From Anaerolineales bacterium (lineage in GTDB: Bacteria > Chloroflexota > Anaerolineae > Aggregatilineales > J027): a DNA stretch of 64,000 nucleotides. The notes beneath the pieces were generated by a model. It was given only the letters and a program-made list of their open reading frames with translations. It was not told where the DNA came from and did no database searches. The stretch spans positions 1,488,001 to 1,552,000 of the forward strand of contig JACKCI010000002.1 in assembly GCA_020634155.1 (NCBI GenBank), given 5' to 3'. Shown here in pieces: positions 19,021 to 28,155 of this stretch (position 1 is the first letter of the stretch; each line of letters begins with the position of its first letter). The translations under genes and the position numbers were made by a program.

Positions 19021-19920
19021 ATGCTAACACTCACCGACGTTTGGCCTCATATTGAGGCCCTCAATGCTGCCCCTGCTCCTTATTATATGGATGCTTTTCG
19101 CCAAGCGATGGAGTCAACCCACTTGGCGGGGGTGCGTTTGGGACTATTGCTCCATGCTTACCAAATGCAGCCGATTTCAGCCGTGCGCCTCTGTGAGCAT
19201 CTCCCCTATTATGCACCCCAACCCTTTGCCGATGGGTTCGCGCAGTTAGCTACGCATGGGTTTTTGTCTAGTCCAGATGGAGAGACGTATCACCTGACCA
19301 AGCAAGGCCATCAAGCACTCATCACCATTTTTGATGCGGTTAAGGGGGCGTTGCATGAGGCGGAGGTCAAACTCGACCCTGCTGATTTAGAGACCCTTGC
19401 GGGATTGCTCAAACGCCTTGACCACGCAATTCTGACCACTCAAACGGTTACTGACCTTGCGCTCTATGGTATGCAGCGGCAGGTTGTGAACGGTCAAGTC
19501 GATTCTGTTTTGAGTGATATTACGGACTATGTGGCGAATCTAGCGGCGTTTCGCTGTGACGCTCACCGTCAGACATGGCAGCGCTATGGGGTAACAGGGC
19601 CAGCATGGGAAGCGCTGACCGTTATCTGGCGTGGTGAAGCCAACACCGCCGCTACCATCGCCGAGCATCGCCTCAACGCCCGTCCGACACGCGGTTACCA
19701 TGACTACACAAGCTACTTGGCGGAGTTGGCGGGGCGTGGATGGGTCACATCCAGCGGGGAGACCTACCAACTGACCGCTAATGGTGCAGCGATTCGCCAA
19801 GCCTCAGAAGATGAAACCGACGCCCTATTTTATGGTGTTTGGACTGTTCTCAATGCCACTGAATTTCAGCAACTCGACACAATTTCCCAGCGGGTTTGCC
19901 AACAACTGGAAGTCGATTAG
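19021..19920 (+). CDS. Protein with two winged-helix (MarR-like) domains
   Basis: A 299-residue protein with two similar halves, each resembling a winged helix. In the first, MQPISAVRLCEHLPYYAPQPFADGFAQLATHGFL is followed by the wing SSPDGETYHLTKQGHQAL. In the second, NTAATIAEHRLNARPTRGYHDYTSYLAELAGRGWV is followed by TSSGETYQLTANGAAIR. The layout resembles the SCO6745-type helix-turn-helix proteins, whose ligand and targets are unknown. GAAAGAGGAG at about 19001-19010 is the ribosome binding site. The gene converges on its neighbour, with a 4-bp overlap of the two stop codons. Confidence 0.65.
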   Translation: MLTLTDVWPHIEALNAAPAPYYMDAFRQAMESTHLAGVRLGLLLHAYQMQPISAVRLCEHLPYYAPQPFADGFAQLATHGFLSSPDGETYHLTKQGHQALITIFDAVKGALHEAEVKLDPADLETLAGLLKRLDHAILTTQTVTDLALYGMQRQVVNGQVDSVLSDITDYVANLAAFRCDAHRQTWQRYGVTGPAWEALTVIWRGEANTAATIAEHRLNARPTRGYHDYTSYLAELAGRGWVTSSGETYQLTANGAAIRQASEDETDALFYGVWTVLNATEFQQLDTISQRVCQQLEVD

Positions 19921-20966
19921 CCTGCCTGCCACAAATCTAGGCCCGTATCGCAGCCAATGACCAAGGTCGTGCCGTCAGTGGTGAGTTGCACAAGGTCGGG
20001 CTGTACACGTTCACAAGTGCGAAAGGCCCCTAACTCAAGGCGCTCACCTGTTTCGACCAGCCATGCGCTGATGGTGCCGGGTTGGTCGCGGGGATCAACG
20101 CCGAGAATAACATCAGCCTGATGAGTCAATTTGATATGGGAGATATAGGTGGCATCCAGTTCGGCAATCAAGCGGGTGGTACCCGCCGCAAAGTCTACCA
20201 ATTGAAGGCCGGAATAGTCGGTTTGCAGCCAAACGTAGTGCGAGCCGCTAGGGTTGGATGAGCCGAACATGCCGAGGTCGCCCAGTTCGACGGTGGCGGT
20301 TACCTCATGTATTTGCATATCCCAGCGGTAAAGGTTGCCGTCAAAATCGACGGTGAGGGCTAAGGGCGGCGGGATGCGACCAATACGGGCGGCGGCCTCT
20401 TGCCCAAACAGGTCAGGATAAAGTACCGCACCATCGGGGCCAATGACCGATTGGGTACCATCATCGCGCACGATTTCGGCGTAGAGGTCAAGACCGCACG
20501 ATGCCGTATCGCCCCAGAGATTGAGGATGCTGACATCATCGCCAAAGTAGGAACTGCGGTAGGCTTCTATGGCATTGGGGCTAGTAGGGTCAAATTGATA
20601 GACGGCATAGTAACCGCGATAGCCCACATAGAGACAATTGCCATCGTCGGAGAGAAAGCGCATGAGGCTGCTATCATCAATACGGTTGATGGCATTGATA
20701 GCTCCATCGACCCACAAAATCGCTTGGCTGAGGGGTGGGTCATTGGCGAGGTTGCCAAGCGTTACCAGATGGCTGGCGTCGGCATCGACCGCAAACAATC
20801 CCGAAGCGGGTACAATTTCAGCAGGTAAATCGGCAAAATCCACCTGTTGAACCGAGTGCAGGTGATGGATGTTTTCAGCCGTGATAAGGGGTGGCTCATC
20901 TGCTTGCCCCCATACAGGTGCCGCCCACAGGAAAACCACCGCCCAAGCCATGAATAATCGTCGCAT
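19917..20966 (-). CDS. Secreted beta-propeller-like protein
   Basis: A 349-residue protein with a clear signal peptide (MRRLFMAWAVVFLWAAPVWG, cleavage probably after WGQA). The mature part reads like a WD40/PQQ-type propeller with repeated beta-strand blocks: ASHLVTLGNLANDPPLSQAI, GNCLYVGYRGYYAVYQFD, TVDFDGNLYRWDMQIHEV, SHYVWLQTDYSGLQLVDF and TTLVIGCDTGLDLWQ. Paired cysteines may form disulphides. No catalytic motif is recognised. AAGGAGCGCG precedes the ATG. It is divergent from polX, and the 65 bp between must hold both promoters; TATACT at 20991-20996 is a possible -10 towards polX. Confidence 0.7.
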   Translation of the reverse strand: MRRLFMAWAVVFLWAAPVWGQADEPPLITAENIHHLHSVQQVDFADLPAEIVPASGLFAVDADASHLVTLGNLANDPPLSQAILWVDGAINAINRIDDSSLMRFLSDDGNCLYVGYRGYYAVYQFDPTSPNAIEAYRSSYFGDDVSILNLWGDTASCGLDLYAEIVRDDGTQSVIGPDGAVLYPDLFGQEAAARIGRIPPPLALTVDFDGNLYRWDMQIHEVTATVELGDLGMFGSSNPSGSHYVWLQTDYSGLQLVDFAAGTTRLIAELDATYISHIKLTHQADVILGVDPRDQPGTISAWLVETGERLELGAFRTCERVQPDLVQLTTDGTTLVIGCDTGLDLWQAG

Positions 20967-21031
20967 AACGCGCTCCTTTCCCCGCTATGGTATACTTTGA
21001 AGCGGTACAATTCAATGACCAAAGGGTGACT

Positions 21032-22777
21032 ATGGCACGCCTAACCAACCGTGAAATTGCGGATATTTTCGACAATATTGCTGACCTCTTGCAGATTAAG
21101 GGCGAGAATGTCTTTCGGGTCAATTCGTACCGCAACGCGGCCCAGACCGTGCGTGATTTAGCGCGGGATATTTTCGCTATCTACGAAGAGGGTACGCTGA
21201 CTGACCTACCCGATATTGGTGCGACGATTGCCGCTAAAATCAAGGAAATGCTGACGACGGGCAAGCTAGAGTTTTATGCGCGGCTGACTGCCGAGGTGCC
21301 GCTGAGTCTGGTCGAGGTCTTACGGATTAACGGCGTGGGGCCAAAGAAGGCCAAACTTTTTTGGGACAATCTCGGCATTACCACTGTTGCCCAATTGGAG
21401 ACCGCCGCCCGTGAAGGCAAGTTGCAGGCTCTTAGTGGCATGGGGGCCAAGAGTGAACAGAAAATCATCCAAGGCATTGAGGCCCTTGCCCGCCGCACTG
21501 ACCGTGTGTCGATAGGGATTGCCTACCCCTTGGCAATGGGCATACTGGATGACTTGCTCAAACTGCCCCAAGCGATTAAGGGGGATGTGGCGGGCAGTCT
21601 GCGAAGACGACGAGCCACGATTGGCGATATTGATATATTGATAGCCTCTGCTGATGCACCCCCGATTATGGATGCCTTTGTGACTCGTCCTGATGTGGCA
21701 AGGGTACTCGGCCATGGCCCGACCAAGAGTTCGGTGGAGTTGGTGCAAGGGCTTCAGGTCGATGTGCGCGTGTTGGAACCCGCCCGTTATGGCACAGCCC
21801 TCTCTTATTTCACAGGCTCGCAACAACACAATATCCGAATGCGCGAGTTGGCGCTCAAGCAGGGCCTCAGCCTCAATGAGCATGCCTTCACGCCGACTGA
21901 TGGCGGCCCCGAAATTCTGTGCGAAACGGAAGAAGCGGTCTATGCTCAACTGGGCTTGCCTTGGATTGCACCCGAACTGCGCGAAGACCGTGGCGAGATG
22001 GAAGCGGCCCAAGCAGGGCGACTGCCCCATCTCATCCGCTTGGAAGACATACGCGGTGATTTGCACATGCACACGACATGGAGCGACGGCAAGCTCTCCA
22101 TCCGTGAAATGGCCCAAGCCGCCAAGTCACGCGGCCTGACCCATATTGTGATAACCGACCACTCGCAACTCTCAGCCATTGCGGGCGGATTAACCGCCGA
22201 GCGCCTATTGGAACAACAACATGAGATAAGGGCTGTTGATGCTGAGATGGGGCCAGATTTCCGTGTGCTGCATGGGGTGGAGATGGATATTCGCGCCGAT
22301 GGAACGATGGATTTGCCGGATGATATTTTGGCGCAATTAGATGTGGTGGTCGCCTCCCTGCATTTCTCGTTAGGGCAACCGCGTGAACAGATTACCCAAC
22401 GGGTGTTGAATGCCATCCATAACCCGCATGTAGACATCATTGGACACCCTCGCGGTCAATTGATACCAGAGCGTGAGCCTGCCGATTTGGATATGGATGC
22501 GGTGTTTGCCGCCGCCAAGGAACATGATACTGCTTTAGAGATTAACGCCAACCCGCGCCGCCTCGACCTTGACGATGTATTGGCCCGCCGTGCCCAAGAA
22601 TTGGGGATCAAGATTGCCATTGATTCCGACGCCCACCATAGCGACAACCTCGACCTACTGCATTTTGGCGTTGCAACGGCTCGACGGGGGTGGATAGAGG
22701 CCGAAACGGTCATCAATACGTGGTCAACCGAGCGCTTGTTGGCATGGACTAATCAGAGGAAGACATTTGATGAGTGA
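21032..22777 (+). CDS. polX: DNA polymerase X (Pol beta family) with PHP exonuclease domain
   Basis: A 581-residue repair polymerase. The order is a helix-hairpin-helix 8-kDa domain (starting TNREIADIFDNIADLLQIKG), a second HhH block (LRINGVGPKKAKLFWDNLG), and the palm with the metal-binding GDIDILI (D199 and D201). A C-terminal PHP domain follows, with GDLHMHTTWSDG (H345, H347), ITDHSQ, HGVEMDI and IDSDAHH. The family fills gaps in base-excision repair and has 3'-5' exonuclease and AP-endonuclease activity from the PHP domain. The start at 21032 is chosen because MARLTNREIADIF matches the family N-terminus and AAGGGTG lies just upstream. Confidence 0.95.
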   Translation: MARLTNREIADIFDNIADLLQIKGENVFRVNSYRNAAQTVRDLARDIFAIYEEGTLTDLPDIGATIAAKIKEMLTTGKLEFYARLTAEVPLSLVEVLRINGVGPKKAKLFWDNLGITTVAQLETAAREGKLQALSGMGAKSEQKIIQGIEALARRTDRVSIGIAYPLAMGILDDLLKLPQAIKGDVAGSLRRRRATIGDIDILIASADAPPIMDAFVTRPDVARVLGHGPTKSSVELVQGLQVDVRVLEPARYGTALSYFTGSQQHNIRMRELALKQGLSLNEHAFTPTDGGPEILCETEEAVYAQLGLPWIAPELREDRGEMEAAQAGRLPHLIRLEDIRGDLHMHTTWSDGKLSIREMAQAAKSRGLTHIVITDHSQLSAIAGGLTAERLLEQQHEIRAVDAEMGPDFRVLHGVEMDIRADGTMDLPDDILAQLDVVVASLHFSLGQPREQITQRVLNAIHNPHVDIIGHPRGQLIPEREPADLDMDAVFAAAKEHDTALEINANPRRLDLDDVLARRAQELGIKIAIDSDAHHSDNLDLLHFGVATARRGWIEAETVINTWSTERLLAWTNQRKTFDE

Positions 22778-23618
22778 CGAACAACACCCACCCGCAGCAG
22801 ACGATTCAACGGTTGGAGGCGAACAAACGCCGATACAGCGCCGCCCGCGTGAGTTGCCACGTCGGGGCTATGAGGGTCAGCCGCGCCCGATGACACCCCC
22901 ACCGCCGCCACCTGTGCCGCCATCGCAGCAGCAACCCCCACAACAGCGCTGGACACAACAGCCCTATCAGGAGCCGCCGCAACAACCGCGCATGCATTCG
23001 GCTCCGGTTGCCCCACCTCCGCCGCGGGTACAAGCGGCCCCACCACGCCGCCCCAGCAAGAGCGATAGCGGCTTGTATTTGCCGTGGTGGTCGTTGCTGA
23101 TTTTGATTGTGGCAGCAGGGGCGGGAGCATTTGGCCTACTCTATGCGGTGCTGAATATCGGACAGGGCTTGATTCCCGGTGACCAGACACCACAGGTGAT
23201 TGTGGTCACCAATGCCCTGCAACCCAATATCAACACGGGCGGGGCCAGCGCTAATCCAACCGCCTTTGTCACGCCGGGCGGTATTCCGACGGTAGCGATT
23301 GTGGCTCCGACGGCGGTGCCATTTGCCGCGCCGACAGAGACATCACTACCGGGAGTGACAACAGGTTGCCCGCTCAACCAAGAAGTTGAGGTGATTGGCA
23401 CAGGAGGATTGCCCTTGTTGATTCGGACAGGCCCAAGCCAGAATGACCCCATTCAAGGGCAGGCTGCCGAAGGGGAACGGATGCGGATTGTGGATGGCCC
23501 GCAGACAACAACGGGCGTTGACGGCATCCCCATTGAGTTTTGTAAGATTGAAGGGATTACCGTGCCGAGCCGTCTTGGGTGGGCTGCACGCGAATATCTA
23601 GGGACTGTGGCTGAATGA
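22770..23618 (+). CDS. Proline-rich membrane-anchored SH3b-like protein
   Basis: A 282-residue protein. The first 95 residues are rich in proline and glutamine (PPPPPPVPPSQQQPPQQRW) and are probably disordered in the cytoplasm. A single membrane helix follows (LPWWSLLILIVAAGAGAFGLLYAV, about 105-128), then a P/T/V linker. The C-terminal 70 residues resemble a bacterial SH3 domain (LLIRTGPSQNDPIQGQAAEG, then GWAAREYL), a fold that often binds peptidoglycan. The start overlaps the polX stop by 8 bp, and the stop overlaps ligA (ATGA), so it belongs to the polX-ligA-rlmI operon. Confidence 0.7.
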   Translation: MSDEQHPPAADDSTVGGEQTPIQRRPRELPRRGYEGQPRPMTPPPPPPVPPSQQQPPQQRWTQQPYQEPPQQPRMHSAPVAPPPPRVQAAPPRRPSKSDSGLYLPWWSLLILIVAAGAGAFGLLYAVLNIGQGLIPGDQTPQVIVVTNALQPNINTGGASANPTAFVTPGGIPTVAIVAPTAVPFAAPTETSLPGVTTGCPLNQEVEVIGTGGLPLLIRTGPSQNDPIQGQAAEGERMRIVDGPQTTTGVDGIPIEFCKIEGITVPSRLGWAAREYLGTVAE

Positions 23619-25624
23619 GCGACATTGCCGCCCATGCTGCGGAACTCCGCGCACAAATTCACGACCATAACTATCGCTACCATGTCTTAAATTTGCCGAT
23701 TATCACCGATGGGGAGTATGATCGCCTGCTACGCGAACTCCTCGACCTTGAGGCAGCCCATCCTGAACTGATTACGCCTGACTCGCCCACTCAGCGGGTG
23801 GGGAGTGATACCAGCGAAGACTTACCCAAGGTGCAACACGCGGCCCCGATTCTGAGCCTCGGCAACGCCCTCAATATCGAGGAGGTCTTTGCGTGGCGAG
23901 AGCGCGTCAGCAAGCTATTAACGGCTGATACCCAACTCGATTATGTGGTTGAACCCAAATTCGACGGTCTGACCATTGTGTTGACCTATGAAGATGGGGT
24001 GCTGGTGCGGGCGGCGACACGGGGTAATGGTGACATGGGTGATGATGTGACGACCAATGTCCGCACCATCCGCACTATTCCGTTGCGTTTGCAGGGTGAA
24101 GGGTATCCCACGCGATTGGTGGTGCGCGGCGAGGTGCTATTCCTCAAGGCTGATTTTCAACTGGTCAATCAACGCCAAGTCGAGATGGGCCTCCCGACCT
24201 ATGTCAACGCCCGCAACACGGCATCGGGTACCCTCAAGCAAAAGGACTCGCGGGTAACGGCCTCGCGCCCCTTGACGGCCTTTGTTTATGCCATTATTGA
24301 TGCCGAAGGTGGCCTGCCGCCTAGCCAATGGGAGACCCTGCAACGGCTCAAGGCATGGGGCTTTTTGGTGGGCGACCATGCGCGGCACTTTACTGACTTC
24401 GAGGCGATGGTCGAGTATCTCAAGGGCTTTAACCGCGATAGTATGCCCTATGAGATTGATGGGTTGGTGGTAAAAGTCAATAGTACGGCTATTCAGAGTG
24501 AGTTAGGCGTGGTTGGCAAAGACCCACGCGGGGCCATTGCCTATAAATTCCCCTCGCAGGAGGCCATCACCACCCTATTGGGTGTCGAAGCCAATGTGGG
24601 GCGGACGGGAGTCTTGACACCAACCGCACTCCTTGAACCCGTCTTCTTAGGCGGGGTGACGGTCAAGCAGGCCAGCCTGCACAATTACGACCTCATCACT
24701 GAGAAGGATATACGGATTGGCGACCGCGTGATTGTCAAGCGGTCGGGTGATGTCATCCCCTATGTGGTGGGGCCAGTGCTTGGCTCACGGACAGGCGATG
24801 AGGAGATGATAACCCCGCCCGCGACCTGTCCAGTATGCCAATCCGAGGTGCGGCAGGATGAAGGCGAGGTGGCCTATTATTGCACCAATTCGGCCTGCCC
24901 AGAGCGCGTGGCCCGCAATATCGAGTTCTTTGTCTCACGCGGGGCGCTGGATATTGTCGGATTGGGCGAGCGCGGGGTGCGTCAGTTGTTGGGCGAGGGC
25001 TTGATACAGGATGAGGCCGACTTGTTCAGCCTTAAACTAGATGACCTGCTCAATCTGGAGGGCTTTGCCGAAAAGAAGGCTGAGAACCTACTGGCGAGTA
25101 TCGAGACCGCCAAGCAACGCCCCTTGGCCCGTTTGATAGGGGCATTAGGGATACGCGGGGTGGGCTGGACAACCGCCGAGTTGTTGGTCAACCATTACCA
25201 CCACCTCGATGTCTTAGCCCAAACCAGTCTTGAGGAATTGACCCAAATTGATGGGATTGGCCCGATTATGGCGCAGGCCATTGTGGATTGGTTTGCCGTG
25301 CCACGCAACCGCCACCTGCTGGATAAGCTCAGGGCGGTGGGCGTTAACATGCAGGGCGAGAAGGTCGAGCCGATGGGTGATTCATTAGCCGGCTTGACCT
25401 TTGTATTGACGGGTACCCTGCCGACTCTCAGCCGTGATGACGCCTCAGCCTTGATTGTGCAACATGGCGGCAAGGTGACGGGGAGCGTCAGCAAGAAAAC
25501 GCATTATGTGGTGGCGGGTGAGGCGGCAGGTAGCAAGCTGACCAAGGCCCAAAGCCTCAATATCCCGATTTTAGATGAAGCTGGATTGCTACACCTGATT
25601 GAAAGTGGACAAGAAACAGTATGA
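23615..25624 (+). CDS. ligA: NAD-dependent DNA ligase
   Basis: A 669-residue ligase that seals nicks in replication and repair, using NAD+. The adenylation motif EPKFDGLTI contains the AMP-accepting K115; the family usually has KIDG, so phenylalanine is a small variation. The N-terminal Ia domain carries YHVLNLPIITDGEYDRLLREL and DSPTQRVGS. The four-cysteine zinc finger is CPVC...CTNSACP, followed by helix-hairpin-helix repeats (GIRGVGWTTAELL, IDGIGPIMAQAI) and a BRCT domain in the last 80 residues (LAGLTFVLTGTLPTLSRDDA). It overlaps both neighbours by 4 bp (ATGA). Confidence 0.97.
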   Translation: MSDIAAHAAELRAQIHDHNYRYHVLNLPIITDGEYDRLLRELLDLEAAHPELITPDSPTQRVGSDTSEDLPKVQHAAPILSLGNALNIEEVFAWRERVSKLLTADTQLDYVVEPKFDGLTIVLTYEDGVLVRAATRGNGDMGDDVTTNVRTIRTIPLRLQGEGYPTRLVVRGEVLFLKADFQLVNQRQVEMGLPTYVNARNTASGTLKQKDSRVTASRPLTAFVYAIIDAEGGLPPSQWETLQRLKAWGFLVGDHARHFTDFEAMVEYLKGFNRDSMPYEIDGLVVKVNSTAIQSELGVVGKDPRGAIAYKFPSQEAITTLLGVEANVGRTGVLTPTALLEPVFLGGVTVKQASLHNYDLITEKDIRIGDRVIVKRSGDVIPYVVGPVLGSRTGDEEMITPPATCPVCQSEVRQDEGEVAYYCTNSACPERVARNIEFFVSRGALDIVGLGERGVRQLLGEGLIQDEADLFSLKLDDLLNLEGFAEKKAENLLASIETAKQRPLARLIGALGIRGVGWTTAELLVNHYHHLDVLAQTSLEELTQIDGIGPIMAQAIVDWFAVPRNRHLLDKLRAVGVNMQGEKVEPMGDSLAGLTFVLTGTLPTLSRDDASALIVQHGGKVTGSVSKKTHYVVAGEAAGSKLTKAQSLNIPILDEAGLLHLIESGQETV

Positions 25625-26799
25625 GCGCAAGAATTACGCTGCATGAAAAAGCCGCCAAGAGCATCGGACGGCGGCACCCTTGGTTTTTTTCAGGGGCTAT
25701 CAAGTCAATTAAGGGTTCGCCAGAAGCAGGTGACATCCTCCAAGTTCTAACCCCTGAAGGCCAGTTTGCGGCACGGGGCTATTGGAATCCCAATTCACAA
25801 ATTGCGATACGGGTGCTGTCATGGCAGGATGAGAATATCAACCGCGACTTTTGGCTGGGGCGCATCCGCCAAGCCATCCACGCACGCGGTGGGCAGCCCG
25901 TCTGCCGTTTAATTAATGCCGAGAATGACTACCTGCCCGGCCTGATTGTGGATCGCTATGGGGAGTGGTTGGTGCTACAGGCGTTGACACTTGGCATCGA
26001 CCAACGCAAGCAGATGTTGGCGGCATTGCTGGCAGAGGAACTTCAGCCCCGCGGCATTTATGAACGCAGTGATGTTGATGTCCGCAGCAAAGAGGGTCTG
26101 TCCGAAGTCACGGGGGTGCTGTGGGGTGAGGAGCCACCAGATAGCATCGAAATCACCGAACACGGCTGGCGCTTGCTTGTTGACATTAAGACAGGGCAAA
26201 AGACGGGTTTCTATCTTGACCAGCGCGACAATCGGGCTGATTTATACCATACACTGCAAACGCATCCCGCTGAGGTTGTCCTGAATGCCTTTAGTTATAC
26301 GGGCGGCTTCACAGTGGCAGGCTTGGCGGGGGGAGCGCAACGGGTCATTTCGCTTGATTCATCGGAGGGCGCTCTGGAGCTTGCCAAGCAGAATGTGGCG
26401 CTCAATGGCTTTGCGGTGAATGATGAGGATTTTGTAGTGGGGGATGTGTTTGCCACCTTGCGCCAGTATCGGGATGCGGGTCAGACCTTTGATGCCATTG
26501 TGCTAGACCCGCCCAAATTCGCCCACAACGCCAGCCAGATTGACCGCGCTGCACGGGGCTATAAAGACATCAACCTCTTTGCCATTCATCAGTTAAAGCC
26601 GGGCGGCCTACTGTGGACGTTTTCATGTTCGGGTGTCATCAGCGCTGATCTATTCCAAAAGATTGTGTTTGGGGCCTTGGTCGATAGTGGGCGCGAGGGG
26701 CAGATTATCCGACGCTTGACCTCAGCCGCTGACCATCCAGTGGCCTTGACCTTCCCCGAAGGCGATTATCTGAAGGGTTTGGTGTGTCGGGTATGGTGA
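25621..26799 (+). CDS. rlmI: 23S rRNA C1962 methyltransferase, RlmI family
   Basis: A 392-residue SAM-dependent methyltransferase, COG1092 type. A PUA-like domain comes first (ARITLHEKAAKSIGRRHPWF, WNPNSQIAIRVLSW), then a conserved middle domain (YLPGLIVDRYGEWLVLQ). The Rossmann methyltransferase follows, with VLNAFSYTGGFTVAGLAGG, VLDPPKFAHN and the catalytic-cysteine loop TFSCSG. E. coli RlmI makes m5C1962 in 23S rRNA; the exact target here is inferred. It is the last gene of the polX-ligA run. Confidence 0.9.
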   Translation: MSARITLHEKAAKSIGRRHPWFFSGAIKSIKGSPEAGDILQVLTPEGQFAARGYWNPNSQIAIRVLSWQDENINRDFWLGRIRQAIHARGGQPVCRLINAENDYLPGLIVDRYGEWLVLQALTLGIDQRKQMLAALLAEELQPRGIYERSDVDVRSKEGLSEVTGVLWGEEPPDSIEITEHGWRLLVDIKTGQKTGFYLDQRDNRADLYHTLQTHPAEVVLNAFSYTGGFTVAGLAGGAQRVISLDSSEGALELAKQNVALNGFAVNDEDFVVGDVFATLRQYRDAGQTFDAIVLDPPKFAHNASQIDRAARGYKDINLFAIHQLKPGGLLWTFSCSGVISADLFQKIVFGALVDSGREGQIIRRLTSAADHPVALTFPEGDYLKGLVCRVW

Positions 26800-26806
26800 A
26801 CGGCGG

Positions 26807-26834
26807 TTGAGTTTTCAGGGGTTTGTAGCATAAT
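26807..26834 (+). promoter_or_regulatory. Putative promoter for the DUF3048 gene
   Basis: TTGAGT at 26807-26812, 16-bp spacer, CATAAT at 26829-26834; about 35 bp before the ATG at 26870. A moderate match to consensus. Confidence 0.5.
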
Positions 26835-26869
26835 TTTCTCCGTAGTATGCAGATAAACGAGGTTTTTAT

Positions 26870-28120
26870 ATGATGAATTGGATTAAACCAACCATCCTTG
26901 GTCTAGTGTTGCTCGCGTTGGTGCTGGTCACGAATGTGTGGGGCGTGACATCGGCCCAAGACCCTACCGCTCTACCTACCAATACTCCCCCAGTCGATAG
27001 CGTTGCCCATGATGCGGGGTTGGTGATTGGCCCCTCAGAGTATCCCGACGGCTATAACCCCCTGACGGGCTTGCCCTATCCTAGCGATGAAGCCCGCAAC
27101 CGTCGCAATTTGATTGTGAAAATCAGCAACTACCCTTCAGTCGTGCGTCCTCAATATGGCTTGAATGAAGCTGATATTGTGTTCGAGTATGAGGCTGAAG
27201 GTGGGGTGTCGCGCTTTGCCGCCATTTATCGCAGCCAAAGCCCCGGTCGGGTAGGCAGCATTCGCTCGGCACGGCTCTTAGATATCGAACTGGTGCAGAT
27301 GTATAACGCGCTGCTGGCCTACAGCGGCTCCAATGAGTGGTTGCGCCAATATATTTTGAACTCCGATTGGCGCTGGCGAGCCTTCACCACCCAATTCCAA
27401 GATTACCCTTGCCCGACTTTTTGCCGTATCCCACATGATAATGTGGCCTATGAGCATACCCTTTTTGCGGATACCGATGGCTTGTGGGCCGAGGCTGATG
27501 CGATTAATGTCAATCAGCCCTATCAAGCAGTTGGCTTGGCTTTTTCTGAGACCCCAGACCCAGCAACCGCAACCGCTAATGATATTTTCGTGGACTGGTT
27601 CCATCCTGAAGTGGATAGCCGCTGGCAATATGACCCCACTACCAATCAATACTATCGGTGGGATGGTGGCTTGCCGCATTATGATGCCACGACAGGCGAT
27701 CAGGTTAGTGTTGATAATTTGGTCATTTTAGAAGTGTGGCACCAAGACCGCCATGATGTGTATGATGGTGTGGCGGGGGTTGCGATTGAACAGCAACTAT
27801 GGGGCTATGCGCGGGCTTTTGTCTTTCGTGATGGCAATTGGTATCAGGGGTGGTGGTATCGCAACCGCGACTATGGTGCATTACAATTGCGCTATGATTA
27901 CCGCGACCGTGAGGCTCAGATGCACCTGCGTCCGGGGCGGACATGGTTTGTCATTGTGCGGAAGTTCGACCCCTATGCCACCGAAGGTCCGCTCTTTAGC
28001 GTGACCGTCAGCGATACCAAGGTCGATGCTCAAGCGACGGCACAGGTGGTATCGGTACAGGCAACCGCAACTGCCCAAGCGCGTCCTCACGCGGAGACGA
28101 CAGGAACGCCTCAACCCTAG
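26870..28120 (+). CDS. Secreted DUF3048 (YerB-type) protein
   Basis: A 416-residue exported protein. The N-terminus has a signal or anchor segment (GLVLLALVLVTNVWGVTSAQ). The body shows DUF3048 hallmarks: NPLTGLPYPSDEARNRRNLI, NYPSVVRPQYGLNEADIVFE, GGVSRFAAIYRSQSPGRVGS and IRSARLLDIELVQMYNALLAYSG, followed by a C-terminal domain with RDGNWYQGWWYR and HLRPGRTWFVIV. B. subtilis YerB is a lipoprotein of unknown function; no lipobox cysteine is visible here. It may act at the cell surface. The C-terminal tail is threonine/alanine-rich. The gene ends at a bidirectional terminator. Confidence 0.85.
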   Translation: MMNWIKPTILGLVLLALVLVTNVWGVTSAQDPTALPTNTPPVDSVAHDAGLVIGPSEYPDGYNPLTGLPYPSDEARNRRNLIVKISNYPSVVRPQYGLNEADIVFEYEAEGGVSRFAAIYRSQSPGRVGSIRSARLLDIELVQMYNALLAYSGSNEWLRQYILNSDWRWRAFTTQFQDYPCPTFCRIPHDNVAYEHTLFADTDGLWAEADAINVNQPYQAVGLAFSETPDPATATANDIFVDWFHPEVDSRWQYDPTTNQYYRWDGGLPHYDATTGDQVSVDNLVILEVWHQDRHDVYDGVAGVAIEQQLWGYARAFVFRDGNWYQGWWYRNRDYGALQLRYDYRDREAQMHLRPGRTWFVIVRKFDPYATEGPLFSVTVSDTKVDAQATAQVVSVQATATAQARPHAETTGTPQP

Positions 28121-28129
28121 CAAAAAATC

Positions 28130-28155
28130 AGGGGCAGGACACCCCTGCCCCTTTT
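28130..28155. terminator. Bidirectional intrinsic terminator
   Basis: GGGGCAGG (28131-28138), loop ACACC, CCTGCCCC (28144-28151), followed by TTTT on the plus strand; on the minus strand the stem runs into TGATTTTTTG. It serves the two converging genes and touches the stop codon of the minus-strand one. Confidence 0.85.

Noticed and set aside
23460..24400. Minus-strand frames inside ligA and other conserved genes
   Set aside because: They are shadows of well-supported genes, without start signals or family motifs.
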